Source: Chloroflexota bacterium (lineage in GTDB: Bacteria > Chloroflexota > Dehalococcoidia > Lucifugimonadales > UBA826). Taken from it: a stretch of 19,743 nucleotides of DNA. The stretch covers positions 283,015 through 302,757 of the forward strand of contig PBDP01000004.1 in NCBI GenBank assembly GCA_002718095.1. The letters run 5' to 3'. The notes below the pieces were generated by a model. That model saw only the letters and a program-made list of their open reading frames with translations, searched no databases and was not told the origin of the DNA. This document shows, piece after piece, positions 7,135-15,583 of this stretch. Positions within the stretch are counted from its first letter, which is position 1; every line of letters starts with the position of its first letter. The translations under genes were made by a program, and so were the position numbers.

Positions 7135-8349
7135 ATGATTAACAATGACTTAGCAGGTATTTCTATCTCAAGACTTCATGAGATGGATGATTTTTTAAAT
7201 AAGACTTATATTGAATCTAAAAAACTTACAGGTTTGATGACAACTGTTTATAGAAAAGGGGAATTAGTGCATTCTTCTCCTATGGGATTTAAAGATAGAG
7301 ATCATAATACGGACTTAGATAAAGATGCGATATTTCGTATTTATTCAATGACAAAACCAATAACCTCTATTGCTTTGATGATGTTGTATGAGAAAGGTTT
7401 ATTCCAACTTGATGATCCGGTTTATAAATATATACCTGAATTTAAATCATTAGAGGTGTATGTGTCGGGGAAAGATCCTGATTTCATAACTAAGCCAGTT
7501 GATAGACCTATGAATATTCATGATTTATTAACTCATCAATCTGGATTCACTTATGATTTTATGCAAACTACAGAAATAGATTTTGCTTATGAAAAAAGAA
7601 AAATTATGAGAAATAAAAATAAATCTTTAGAACATTTCGTTAAAGAATTATCTGATTTACCGCTACAATTTTCTCCAGGTAGTAGATGGAATTATTCTGT
7701 TTCCGTTGATGTATGTGGTTATTTGATTCAGGTTCTTTCAGGATATAGTCTGGATGATTTCTTTAAAAAATATATATTTGACCCACTGGGTATGAAAGAT
7801 ACTGATTTTTATGTTCCCTCAGAGAAGATAGGTAGATTAGCTTCTAATTATTTGTATACAGGCTCTGATATTCCTAGTTTAATAACTTCTAAAGAGGAAG
7901 GCGATATTACTCAAAAACCTAAACTCCTTAGTGGTGGTGGTGGATTAATGTCTACTACCGATGATTATTTACAATTTTGCAAGATGATACTGAATAATGG
8001 TAATTTGGAAGGGCATCAATTTGTTAGTAGAAAGACTATTGGTTTAATGACATCTAATCATCTATCGGGCGGGTCTGATTTGTCACAGATGGCGTTTAGT
8101 AGATGGAGTGAATCAAAATTTGATGGCACAGGATTCGGATTAGGGTTTTCTGTAATTACTGATCCTGTTAGAGCCCGAACGTTATCTTCAAAAGGTGAAA
8201 TAGCTTGGGGAGGGCTAGCTAGTACCGCATTTTGGATAGACCCTTTAGAAGATTTGATAGTTATATTTATGACTCAGTTGATACCGTCCACTACATATGA
8301 TATCAGGCGTCAACTTAGATCATTTGTATATGGTGCTATATTAGACTGA
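7135..8349 (+). CDS. Beta-lactamase-fold serine hydrolase (class C / family VIII esterase-like)
   Basis: A 404-residue serine hydrolase of the beta-lactamase/penicillin-binding superfamily. The nucleophile motif SMTK is at residues 71-74 (IYSMTKPITS), giving S71 and K74. The second motif is Tyr-containing, WNYSVSVDV with Y187, where classic class C enzymes have YxN. The third motif WGGLASTAFWIDP near residue 360 matches the WGG-type box of family VIII esterases such as EstB. Family members of this shape hydrolyse esters, amides or peptides, and true beta-lactam resistance is uncommon. There is no obvious N-terminal signal peptide, so it is probably cytoplasmic. The ribosome-binding site is weak: AAGGA lies about 18 bases from the ATG. 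The HpcH-type aldolase follows after 22 bases, so the two are likely co-transcribed. Confidence 0.9.
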   Translation: MINNDLAGISISRLHEMDDFLNKTYIESKKLTGLMTTVYRKGELVHSSPMGFKDRDHNTDLDKDAIFRIYSMTKPITSIALMMLYEKGLFQLDDPVYKYIPEFKSLEVYVSGKDPDFITKPVDRPMNIHDLLTHQSGFTYDFMQTTEIDFAYEKRKIMRNKNKSLEHFVKELSDLPLQFSPGSRWNYSVSVDVCGYLIQVLSGYSLDDFFKKYIFDPLGMKDTDFYVPSEKIGRLASNYLYTGSDIPSLITSKEEGDITQKPKLLSGGGGLMSTTDDYLQFCKMILNNGNLEGHQFVSRKTIGLMTSNHLSGGSDLSQMAFSRWSESKFDGTGFGLGFSVITDPVRARTLSSKGEIAWGGLASTAFWIDPLEDLIVIFMTQLIPSTTYDIRRQLRSFVYGAILD

Positions 8350-8371
8350 CTTTATCCAAGGAGTAATTAAA

Positions 8372-9154
8372 ATGTATCCAAGTAATATTAAACAACGTAT
8401 TCAAAATCAAGAACTTTTATTGAGTTCTCAAATGTTTACGAGAGAATGGCATACTGCTGCTGCTATTTTTGCAACAGGACCAGATTGGGTTTGGATCGAT
8501 CAAGAACATAGTCCTTTTGGAACAGAGTCTATAGGTCCTATTTGTGTTATGGCTCGTCAAGCTGGTGTTGCAGGTGTAATAAGAGTTCCATGGAATTCTC
8601 CTGGAGATATAAAAAAGGCGTATGACTCAGGAGCTGTTGGGGTTATGGTTCCTCAAGTGGATAATCCCAATGAAGCTAAAAACGCAATTAGATATTCCAA
8701 ATATCCTCCTGTTGGGGAAAGAGGGATATCTCCTTGGTTTGCTCCTGCATTAGGAGTACCCATGGAAGATGTAATTGAGAAAGCTAATGATGAAACAATA
8801 TTAATTTTACAAATGGAAAGTCTGGAAGCATATGAATCTCTTGATGAAACATTGGAATTAGTTGATTTTGAAGTACTACTTGTAGGTCCCCAAGATTTAT
8901 CAGCATCTTTAGGAGTGCCCGGGCAAAAGTCTCACCCTAAAGTTGAAAAGATAATGAGAGATGTTGCTGAAAAAATGGCAAAAAAAGGTAAAAATAAATC
9001 TTTAGCGACTACATTTAAAACATATGAAGAATCGAAACGATGGATTCAAGAAGGATATCGGATGATGGACCTTGGAAGTGTTTTAGTAATGGGTACCGAT
9101 AGGGTGAAAGAGATATACGCAGAATTCAGAGAAGAATTTCCTAATAAAATATAA
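8372..9154 (+). CDS. HpcH/HpaI family aldolase
   Basis: A 260-residue class II (metal-dependent) pyruvate aldolase of the HpcH/HpaI family, related to 4-hydroxy-2-oxoheptanedioate and 2-keto-3-deoxy-L-rhamnonate aldolases. Diagnostic stretches are WVWIDQEHSPFG at about 36-47 (the acid-base His), GVIRVPWNSP (the pyruvate-binding Arg), GAVGVMVPQVDNPNEA, GERGISPWF, LQMES (the metal-ligand Glu) and LLVGPQDLSASLGVPG (the metal-ligand Asp). The length and the order are normal. AAGGAG lies eight bases before the ATG. It follows the serine hydrolase by 22 bases and converges on msrA with a five-base gap. The enzyme normally cleaves 2-keto acids to pyruvate plus an aldehyde. A carbon-chain catabolic role is likely, but the natural substrate is not predictable. 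Confidence 0.93.
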   Translation: MYPSNIKQRIQNQELLLSSQMFTREWHTAAAIFATGPDWVWIDQEHSPFGTESIGPICVMARQAGVAGVIRVPWNSPGDIKKAYDSGAVGVMVPQVDNPNEAKNAIRYSKYPPVGERGISPWFAPALGVPMEDVIEKANDETILILQMESLEAYESLDETLELVDFEVLLVGPQDLSASLGVPGQKSHPKVEKIMRDVAEKMAKKGKNKSLATTFKTYEESKRWIQEGYRMMDLGSVLVMGTDRVKEIYAEFREEFPNKI

Positions 9155-9159
9155 ATTGC

Positions 9160-9720
9160 CTAATGATCTGAATGAGGGTCATGCTTCATTAATTCTGAAT
9201 GCATATCTCGTAACTTTGCTATTTTTGGAGTAATTAAAATTTGACAATAAGGCTCATAGCCATTTTTTTTATAGAATGACTGGTGATATGGTTCCGCTTC
9301 GTAGAATGTAGACATTTCAGAGATTTCAGTGACAATAGGTGAGGGGAATATTTTTTCTTTTTCTAGCCCCTTAATTATTATTTCGGCGATTTCCTTTTGT
9401 TTGGATGTGTGGTAAAAAATTGCAGATCTATAGTGTGTACCTATGTCTGGTCCTTGTCTATTTAAAGTTGTAGGGTCATGATAAGCAAAAAATATTTCCA
9501 ATATTGTTGGGTAATCTATAATGTGTGAATCAAATGTTACTTGGATAGATTCTGCATGTCCGGTTGTTCCTGAACATACTTCCATGTATGTAGGGTTTTC
9601 TGTATGGCCTCCAGAGTACCCGGAAACAACAGATACAACCCCTTCAATTAACTCAAAAACAGCCTCAACACACCAAAAGCATCCACCTGCTAGAGTTATT
9701 GTTTCAATATTTTTGTTCAT
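9160..9720 (-). CDS. msrA: Peptide methionine sulfoxide reductase MsrA
   Basis: A 186-residue MsrA that reduces the S-epimer of methionine sulfoxide in proteins and free methionine. The catalytic GGCFWCVEA is at about residues 12-20, with nucleophile C14 and a second Cys at 17. The canonical stretches GVVSVVSGYSGG, PTYMEVCSGTTGHAE, the YHDPTTLNRQGPDIGTHYRS block and YCQ near the C-terminus are all present. The ATG directly abuts the glnS stop (TGA then ATG), and AAGGCGG lies four bases upstream. It is the third gene of an orn-glnS-msrA operon. It has no fused MsrB domain and no signal peptide, so it is cytoplasmic. Confidence 0.97.
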   Translation of the reverse strand: MNKNIETITLAGGCFWCVEAVFELIEGVVSVVSGYSGGHTENPTYMEVCSGTTGHAESIQVTFDSHIIDYPTILEIFFAYHDPTTLNRQGPDIGTHYRSAIFYHTSKQKEIAEIIIKGLEKEKIFPSPIVTEISEMSTFYEAEPYHQSFYKKNGYEPYCQILITPKIAKLRDMHSELMKHDPHSDH

Positions 9721-11397
9721 TCATCCGCCTTTATTTGCCTTAGACCAAGAGTCTCTTAATGAAACAGTTCTATTAAAAACCAACGTATTTGAATTAGAAG
9801 ATTTATTATCTAAACAGAAATATCCTAGTCTTTCAAATTGATATTTAATTGTGCTGTCTGATTCTTTTAGTGAAGGCTCTAATTGAGCATTTTTTTTGAT
9901 TTCTAAAGAATGAGGATTTAATACGTTTTCTAAATTTGAATCATCAGATATGTCAGGGTTGGGATCAGAGCAAAGTCTGTCGTATAAGCGAACTTCGGAT
10001 TGTATAGAATGCTTGCTGCTGACCCAATGGATAGTTCCTTTTGGTTTCCTGTTGTCTGGTGCTGATCCTCCTTTTGTTTTCGGGTCGTATGTACATATCA
10101 ACTCTACAGGCTCACCTGTGAGCTCATCTTTTATGACCTCTTTGCATTTTATGAAATATGCATATCTTAGTCTAACTTCTTCTCCAATAGATAAGCGTTT
10201 GAATTTCTTACTAGGATTTTCCATAAAGTCTTCTTTTTCTATGTACAATTCTTTAGAAAATGGGATTTCTCTTGTTCCAAACGATTCGTCTTGAGGGTTA
10301 TTTTGAGCGATTAAATATTCGGTCTGATCTTGCGGATAATTTTCAATAGTTACTTTTAACGGGTTTATCACTGCCATCCGTCGCTCGGCTTTTTTATTTA
10401 AATCTTCTCGTACGCAATGTTCTAATAATGCTATATCAACAACGTTCTCTCTTTTTGTAATTCCTACTCTTCTACAAAAATCTTTGATTGAATCTGATGT
10501 GAACCCGAGTCTTCGCATACCAGATATAGTTGGCATTCGGGGGTCGTCCCATCCATCAACGTATTTCATTTCCACTAATTTAAGAAGATTTCTTTTGCTT
10601 AAAATTGTGTGGCTCATCAAAACTTTACCGAATTCTATTTGCCTAGATGGGAATACGTTCAATTCATTAATAAACCAATCATATAAGGGTCTATGATCTA
10701 CGTATTCCATGGTACATAGTGAGTGAGTCACTTTTTCAATAGAATCAGATAATCCGTGGGCAAAATCATACATTGGATAAATACTCCAATCTTCCCCAGT
10801 TTGGTGATGTTGAGTTTTAATGATTCTGTACATAACAGGATCTCGCATATTCATATTTGGTGATCCCATGTCTATTTTAGCTCTTAATACGTGAGCTCCT
10901 TCTTCATATTCTCCTTTTTTCATACGTTCTAATAAGTCTATATTTTCATCAATGCTTCTATTCCTGTATGGGCTATTTTTACCGGGTTCGGTGAGAGTTC
11001 CTCTATTTTCCCTGATCTCGTTTTGCGTTTGAGAATCAACATATGCTTTTTTAAGTTTTATTAAAGTGATTGCATGTGAATATAATTGTTGAAAGTAATT
11101 TGAAGCATAAAATTCGGTATCACCCCATTCGAATCCAAGCCATTGGATATCTTTTTTTATCGATTCTATAAATTCAGTGGTTTCTTTCACCGGATTTGTG
11201 TCGTCAAATCTTAGATTACATTTTGCGTATTCTATTTCTTTAGCGATTCCGAAATTCAGACATATTGATGTAGCATGCCCTATATGAAGATACCCATTTG
11301 GCTCTGGAGGGAACCTAGTTACTACCTCAGATAATCCTTTTTCAACATCTGATCTAATTATTTCGCGTATAAAGTCTTCAGTATTAGTTTCATTCAT
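9721..11397 (-). CDS. glnS: Glutaminyl-tRNA synthetase
   Basis: A 558-residue class I synthetase that charges tRNA-Gln with glutamine in the cytoplasm. Its motifs match the well-known E. coli enzyme (554 residues) along the whole length. PPEPNGYLHIGHA is present with HIGH at 38-41, then LRFDDTNPVKE, RGTLTEPGKNSPYR, YPMYDFAHGLSDS and the KMSKS-equivalent LSKRNL near residue 270. The C-terminal anticodon-binding barrels end with GYFCLDNK and VFNRTVSLRDSW. The start lacks a strong ribosome-binding site; an AAGGT is about 19 bases off, so coupling to orn 22 bases upstream is plausible. Bacterial glnS derives from eukaryotic-type GlnRS, and many bacteria instead use GluRS plus the GatCAB amidotransferase. 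Its presence implies direct Gln-tRNA formation here. A paralogous GluRS is excluded by the GlnRS-specific C-terminal domain. Confidence 0.97.
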   Translation of the reverse strand: MNETNTEDFIREIIRSDVEKGLSEVVTRFPPEPNGYLHIGHATSICLNFGIAKEIEYAKCNLRFDDTNPVKETTEFIESIKKDIQWLGFEWGDTEFYASNYFQQLYSHAITLIKLKKAYVDSQTQNEIRENRGTLTEPGKNSPYRNRSIDENIDLLERMKKGEYEEGAHVLRAKIDMGSPNMNMRDPVMYRIIKTQHHQTGEDWSIYPMYDFAHGLSDSIEKVTHSLCTMEYVDHRPLYDWFINELNVFPSRQIEFGKVLMSHTILSKRNLLKLVEMKYVDGWDDPRMPTISGMRRLGFTSDSIKDFCRRVGITKRENVVDIALLEHCVREDLNKKAERRMAVINPLKVTIENYPQDQTEYLIAQNNPQDESFGTREIPFSKELYIEKEDFMENPSKKFKRLSIGEEVRLRYAYFIKCKEVIKDELTGEPVELICTYDPKTKGGSAPDNRKPKGTIHWVSSKHSIQSEVRLYDRLCSDPNPDISDDSNLENVLNPHSLEIKKNAQLEPSLKESDSTIKYQFERLGYFCLDNKSSNSNTLVFNRTVSLRDSWSKANKGG

Positions 11398-11419
11398 TGT
11401 TATGTATTAATTATGACCT

Positions 11420-11980
11420 TTATATTTTAATAGAATTAGGTGCAAAAATATTTTCTCTATACCACCGTAATTCTTCGACACTTTCTTTTATATCATCCAT
11501 TGCTAAATGAGAACATTTTTTTTGAGGTGGTATTTTATCGGGATACCATCTTGTGACTAATTCCTTAATTGTTGATACGTCTATCATCCTGTAATGTAAA
11601 AAGGCATCTAATTTAGGCATTTCCTTTCTAATAAATCGCCTGTCTGTCCCTATTGAATTTCCACATATTGGAGAGGCTCCCTTGAGGATAAATTTTTTCA
11701 AGAATTTGAGGGTCATTTTTTCAGCTTCTGATATGCTTATCGATGAATCTTTTACTCTTTCTATTAATCCTGATTTAGTATGTTGTTCTTTTGACCATGC
11801 ATTTATTTTAGATAATTCTTTTGATGTTCTTTTGATGGCTATTGTTGGACCTATTGCTAATGCCTCTAAATTAGAATCAGTCACTAAAGAGGCAATTTCA
11901 ATGATTACGTGTTTTTCTTCATCTAACCCAGTCATCTCTAAATCTATCCAGACAAGATTTTTATTTTTATCATTTTCCAA
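11420..11980 (-). CDS. orn: Oligoribonuclease (3'-5' exoribonuclease), TTG start
   Basis: A DEDDh-family exonuclease that degrades 2-5 nt RNA fragments to mononucleotides; it also cleaves pGpG in c-di-GMP turnover in species that use it. The first active-site pair is in WIDLEMTGLD (D13 and E15), then CGNSIGTDRRFIRKEMP with the second Asp, YRMIDVST, and CSHLAMDDIKESVEELRWY with the catalytic His and last Asp. I place the start at the TTG of 11980-11978, not at an upstream in-frame ATG at 12037. AGGAG lies exactly six bases before this TTG. The resulting 186-residue protein also begins like known Orn proteins (E. coli 181 residues), and this start removes an overlap with the divergent phosphatase gene. 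It heads the orn-glnS-msrA operon. Confidence 0.94.
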   Translation of the reverse strand: MENDKNKNLVWIDLEMTGLDEEKHVIIEIASLVTDSNLEALAIGPTIAIKRTSKELSKINAWSKEQHTKSGLIERVKDSSISISEAEKMTLKFLKKFILKGASPICGNSIGTDRRFIRKEMPKLDAFLHYRMIDVSTIKELVTRWYPDKIPPQKKCSHLAMDDIKESVEELRWYRENIFAPNSIKI

Positions 11981-11986
11981 TGGTAA

Positions 11987-11991
11987 CTCCT
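11987..11991 (-). promoter_or_regulatory. Ribosome-binding site deciding the orn TTG start
   Basis: The minus strand reads GTGAGGAGTTACCATTG. The AGGAG is six bases from the TTG, which is ideal spacing. The upstream ATG at 12037 has no such motif. Confidence 0.7.
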
Positions 11992-12022
11992 CACAATACT
12001 CTTTATATGGTATCTTAACTTT

Positions 12023-12646
12023 ATGACTGTTAAACAAAATAAACTAGATAAAGAAAGACTATTTTTAACTCCTTTCTCCTATTGGGTAGAGGGCAATATA
12101 CTTGCTGCAGGTGAATATCCTGGCAATCAATATTCTTTTAATCCTGCTACTACGTTAGCTACATTAGCGCATCAATTTGTGGCGATGAAAAGATATGGGT
12201 TAGGTGTAAACAATTTTGCGTCTTGGAAAATTTCTAAATTGTTGGATGCAGGTATAACCACCTTTATTGATTTAACTATGGATGGGGAAAGACCTAGATA
12301 TGAGCCTATGTTGCATAGAGAACGGAGACGTAGGGGGAAAAGAACTGAATATTATAGATTTCCTATTATTGATAGAAACATCCCAGAAACGCATGTCATG
12401 AATAATATTTTAGATTTGATTGATCAGAAAATTTCTGATGGAGAATCTGTGTACGTTCACTGTTTTAGAGGTTTGGGAAGGACAGGTATTGTAGTTGCAT
12501 GTTATTTAATTAGGAAGGGAATACCTAATGAAGAAGCATTAAAGTATATTCCTAATTTGCGTAAGGGAGTTGCAGGAGACTTCAGGGCTTCTCCAGAAAC
12601 AGATATACAGCGACAATTTGTACTAAATTGGAATGATAAAGATTAA
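12023..12646 (+). CDS. Dual-specificity / tyrosine-phosphatase-like protein
   Basis: A 207-residue Cys-dependent phosphatase. The P-loop VHCFRGLGRTG holds C147 and R153 (CX5R, with the RTG typical of the family), and FPIIDRNIPE contains D117, the likely general acid. It resembles the atypical dual-specificity group that includes plant and bacterial phosphatases acting on proteins, phosphoinositides or small phosphorylated metabolites; the substrate is unknown. An N-terminal stretch of about 60 residues (WVEGNILAAGEYPG) is the usual first strand of such folds. The ATG has no ribosome-binding site. A TATCTT box lies six bases upstream of it, so a leaderless transcript is possible. It diverges from orn across only 42 bases, and its TAA overlaps the convergent amidohydrolase stop by three to four bases. 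Confidence 0.86.
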   Translation: MTVKQNKLDKERLFLTPFSYWVEGNILAAGEYPGNQYSFNPATTLATLAHQFVAMKRYGLGVNNFASWKISKLLDAGITTFIDLTMDGERPRYEPMLHRERRRRGKRTEYYRFPIIDRNIPETHVMNNILDLIDQKISDGESVYVHCFRGLGRTGIVVACYLIRKGIPNEEALKYIPNLRKGVAGDFRASPETDIQRQFVLNWNDKD

Positions 12647-14229
12647 GGGATAGCTTTACCTGAGTTTGAACTTTTTAATTTTCCTTTTTCGATAGCAATT
12701 TTTCCATTAACGATAACGTAATGTATTCCACTAGGGTATTGCTTTGGATTCTCATATGTTGCGTTATCTATCACAGTATCTGAGTCAAATATAACTATGT
12801 CCGCAAAATAACCTTCTTTTATTGCCCCTCTTTTATTTAATTTAAATCTTTTAGCAGGATTTTCGGTGATTCTTTGAATCGTTTCGCTTAATTGCATGTA
12901 ATTATATTTTCTTTGGAATCGACCTATTATTCTTGGGAAAGTTCCGTATGCTCTTGGGTGTGGATAACTTCCTAGAGGAATGGAATCACTCCCTACCATA
13001 TAGTCTTTTCGTGAAAGTAATTTAACAATATCGAGATTTATTTGATCCCATGTTTTTTCATCAGGTGGCATGGCCCAGTATCCTATCTGACATTTTGTTT
13101 CAAGTAATAAATTGCATAGAGCCATCCCAACGGTTTCTCCTCTTTTCTTTGCTATATTAACAAGAGAGTCCCCTTCTAATTCAGGGAATTTTGGGATGTA
13201 AGATAGGATCACTTCACCTATGGGACCTGTGGGGGTTTTAAAATCATTATCTAAGTAATCTGCAAGTTCTATCTTTTTTGATTTGTCAGATAATAAACCT
13301 ATAACGCCTGGGATCCCGTTTTCATGTGCATAACTGGGTAAGAAACTCAAAGGAAAAGTACTACCGGTTGGATAAGGATATAGTTCCAGTGTGATATCTA
13401 GCCCTTCACGTATTCCTTCATCTATGAGATGCATTTTAGCTTCTATGTTGCCAGCGGTGTTTTTGTCAGTACGGTAATGAGAAAAATGTATTTTTACTCC
13501 GCTTTTGCGAGCTATTTCTATCGCTTCTTTCACCCATCCTCCACCAAAAGCTCGCTCGACATTTTTATCTCTAAGATGAGTTACATATACCCCATCTTTT
13601 TCTTTAACTATTTTGCATAATTCTATGAGTTCTTGTGTATCACTCCAAGCGTTTGGGAAATATGACATTCCGGTTGCCATTCCAACAGCCCCTTGATCCA
13701 TACTTTCCTTCACAAGATTCTTAGCTGTTTCTAGTGCATTGCCAGTTAATGGAAGGTCTTTGAATCCAACGCTTTCTAACCTAATCGCTCCATGAGGAAC
13801 ACAATAAGCAGTATTGATTGAAACTTTACTATCGTAATGAGATCTAAATTTTTCAACTGACGACATGTCTATATTTTTAGGAGGATTACCTAATAAACCA
13901 GACAAATATTCGCTATTTAACCTGTAATTTTTTGGAGATAAAGGAGCATAGGATAAGCCGTCTTGACCTAGTATTTCAGTTGTGACACCTTGCCTTAAAG
14001 AATGTTCATGTGCTGGATCATTTAGAATCTTAGAATCAGAATGAGTATGAGTATCGATAAATCCTGGCGATAAGGCTAATCCAGATCCATCAATCACATA
14101 TGTATCTGATAACTCTTTCAAGTTACCTATACTTAATATCTTGCCATTTTGAATTAATATATCTGACTGAAAAGGATGGGCGCCTGTACCGTCGTATATG
14201 GTACTGTTTTTTATTAAGATTTTCTCCAT
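12643..14229 (-). CDS. N-acyl-D-amino-acid deacylase family amidohydrolase
   Basis: A 528-residue amidohydrolase with N- and C-terminal beta-sandwich parts around a metal-dependent TIM barrel. The GFIDTHTHSDS segment gives H61 and H63 of the HxH metal site. VYVTHLRDK, HFSHYRT, LYPYPTGST and MVGSDSIPLGSYPHPRAYGTFPR carry further expected ligands and substrate contacts; the last block is diagnostic of the D-aminoacylase group. The C-terminal PAKRFKLNKRGAIKEGYFADIVIFD closes the small domain. In classical D-aminoacylase the loop after GVTT contains a metal-ligand Cys, but here it reads GQDG with Asp at residue 90, so the metal site or substrate may differ. AAGGA lies six bases before the ATG. 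The preceding MFS gene ends 11 bases upstream, so a transport and hydrolysis pair is likely. Related deacylases use N-acyl-D-amino acids, and dihydropyrimidinase-like amides are the alternative. Confidence 0.9.
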   Translation of the reverse strand: MEKILIKNSTIYDGTGAHPFQSDILIQNGKILSIGNLKELSDTYVIDGSGLALSPGFIDTHTHSDSKILNDPAHEHSLRQGVTTEILGQDGLSYAPLSPKNYRLNSEYLSGLLGNPPKNIDMSSVEKFRSHYDSKVSINTAYCVPHGAIRLESVGFKDLPLTGNALETAKNLVKESMDQGAVGMATGMSYFPNAWSDTQELIELCKIVKEKDGVYVTHLRDKNVERAFGGGWVKEAIEIARKSGVKIHFSHYRTDKNTAGNIEAKMHLIDEGIREGLDITLELYPYPTGSTFPLSFLPSYAHENGIPGVIGLLSDKSKKIELADYLDNDFKTPTGPIGEVILSYIPKFPELEGDSLVNIAKKRGETVGMALCNLLLETKCQIGYWAMPPDEKTWDQINLDIVKLLSRKDYMVGSDSIPLGSYPHPRAYGTFPRIIGRFQRKYNYMQLSETIQRITENPAKRFKLNKRGAIKEGYFADIVIFDSDTVIDNATYENPKQYPSGIHYVIVNGKIAIEKGKLKSSNSGKAIP

Positions 14230-14240
14230 ATCTAATCCTT

Positions 14241-15539
14241 TTAATTTAGTCTTTTATATTTATGGATTATTAAAGTAGATGATAAAAATATTAATCCGGT
14301 TAAAGCTATGAAGGTGGTCGTAATTAATACCGTATTATAACTCCAGGTTTCAGCAATCCATCCTGCTATTCCAGGACCAGATGCTGAACCTAAAATGAAT
14401 CCTATTCCAACCATAGAAGACAATATGCCAAAATTAATTCTACCTATTAATTGAGCAGTTAATAGTGGCTGCAATATACTGACCATTCCGTATGGTCCTC
14501 CTTGTAGAATTATAAAAATAGTTATTAGAACTAGGGAAGTATCATTTATAAATAGCATAAAACTAGATAAAGCCAACATGGTTAAGCATATGCTGCATAT
14601 AAGGGATATTGGGATGTCTTTTTTTGTGATAAATTCAATCAGAAAAAAGATCAGTCTTGCGGTAACTTGCATTGGCCCTATTAAAGAAGCAAATAGGAGT
14701 ACTTGATTTGAAGTTAAGTTTTGACTGTTTAGCAAAGGGAAGATTTGACTTACTATCATGCTTTGGTTTGCATGAAACGCCGCAAATGTCATTAATAGCC
14801 CCCAGAAAATAGGGTTTTTTAATATTGGGAACAAGCTTTTTTTAATTGAATCTATTTTGACGGATTCTTTTTGAGTGCTTGGCAAATTTGTTGGGTATAT
14901 GGAATACCACATTAACGGGGCAACAAATAAACATAAAACTATTGAGATAATATAGGTACTAATATTCAGTCCATATAAATCTGATAATTTTGTGGATACT
15001 GGATAACATATTGTGCTAGCAAACCCAGCAAATAGAGTTATCATGACTATTGGGTTTTTCGCATTTTCTTTATATCTACTAGTTATATAAGAGAAACATG
15101 CTTGATATAGACATCCGGATAAACAAAATCCTATTAAAAACCAAATAAGATAGAATTGCCAAAGATGGGTTATGGATGGGATTAGTGATATTAGTAAAGA
15201 TCCTAAGACTATAGATGATGGCATGAGCGCTCTAGCTAACCCTTTATCTATCAGTCTTCCTGAAATTAATCCTCCGGTTCCTGATGCTATTAACGCAATA
15301 GAGAAGCCAATCGATATTTCACTTATACTCCAATTGAAATTTTCAGTCCATTTCAAAATGGATGCAGGGAATATATAAAATAAACCTGCCCATGTTAGCG
15401 TTTCGGCAATTGATAGCCCCCACATTTTGTGGTCACTCCATATGGGATATCCTGTATTTGATTTATTATTTTTTTGGCTAGGTATCATATACTTTTGCAT
15501 TATATGGGATTTATGAAATAAGTCATATATACTCATCAT
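14241..15539 (-). CDS. MFS transporter (monocarboxylate/oxalate-formate-like)
   Basis: A major facilitator with about 12 hydrophobic segments. Its N-terminal half carries the MCT-type stretch WSISEISIGFSIALIASGTGGLISGRLIDKG, which includes the G-x-x-x-D-(R/K)-x-G motif A version after helix 2. The second half starts at about residue 240 after the cytoplasmic loop PSTQKESVKIDSIKK. It resembles carriers for small organic anions. The annotated start at 15539 is the most upstream possible; M14 (15500) or M18 (15488) would also fit, since the hydrophobic region only begins at about residue 40 and none has a strong ribosome-binding site. It is co-directional with the amidohydrolase 11 bases downstream, so it likely imports that enzyme's substrate or related amides (inference). 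It diverges from an SDR across 44 bases. Confidence 0.9.
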   Translation of the reverse strand: MMSIYDLFHKSHIMQKYMIPSQKNNKSNTGYPIWSDHKMWGLSIAETLTWAGLFYIFPASILKWTENFNWSISEISIGFSIALIASGTGGLISGRLIDKGLARALMPSSIVLGSLLISLIPSITHLWQFYLIWFLIGFCLSGCLYQACFSYITSRYKENAKNPIVMITLFAGFASTICYPVSTKLSDLYGLNISTYIISIVLCLFVAPLMWYSIYPTNLPSTQKESVKIDSIKKSLFPILKNPIFWGLLMTFAAFHANQSMIVSQIFPLLNSQNLTSNQVLLFASLIGPMQVTARLIFFLIEFITKKDIPISLICSICLTMLALSSFMLFINDTSLVLITIFIILQGGPYGMVSILQPLLTAQLIGRINFGILSSMVGIGFILGSASGPGIAGWIAETWSYNTVLITTTFIALTGLIFLSSTLIIHKYKRLN

Positions 15540-15583
15540 AGATTATGTGAAAGGCAATTTTTATTTGGACATTGGAGGATTTT

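Noticed and set aside
7135-8349. Antibiotic-resistance beta-lactamase
   Set aside because: The motif set (SMTK, YSV, WGG) fits family VIII esterase-like hydrolases, there is no signal peptide, and the context is metabolic.
12023-12037. True overlap of the divergent orn and phosphatase genes
   Set aside because: It arises only if orn starts at the upstream ATG; the TTG at 11980 with AGGAG at six bases removes it.
15572-15583. TTG at 15572 as the start of the second SDR
   Set aside because: It sits on the ribosome-binding GGAGG, which instead serves the ATG at 15584.
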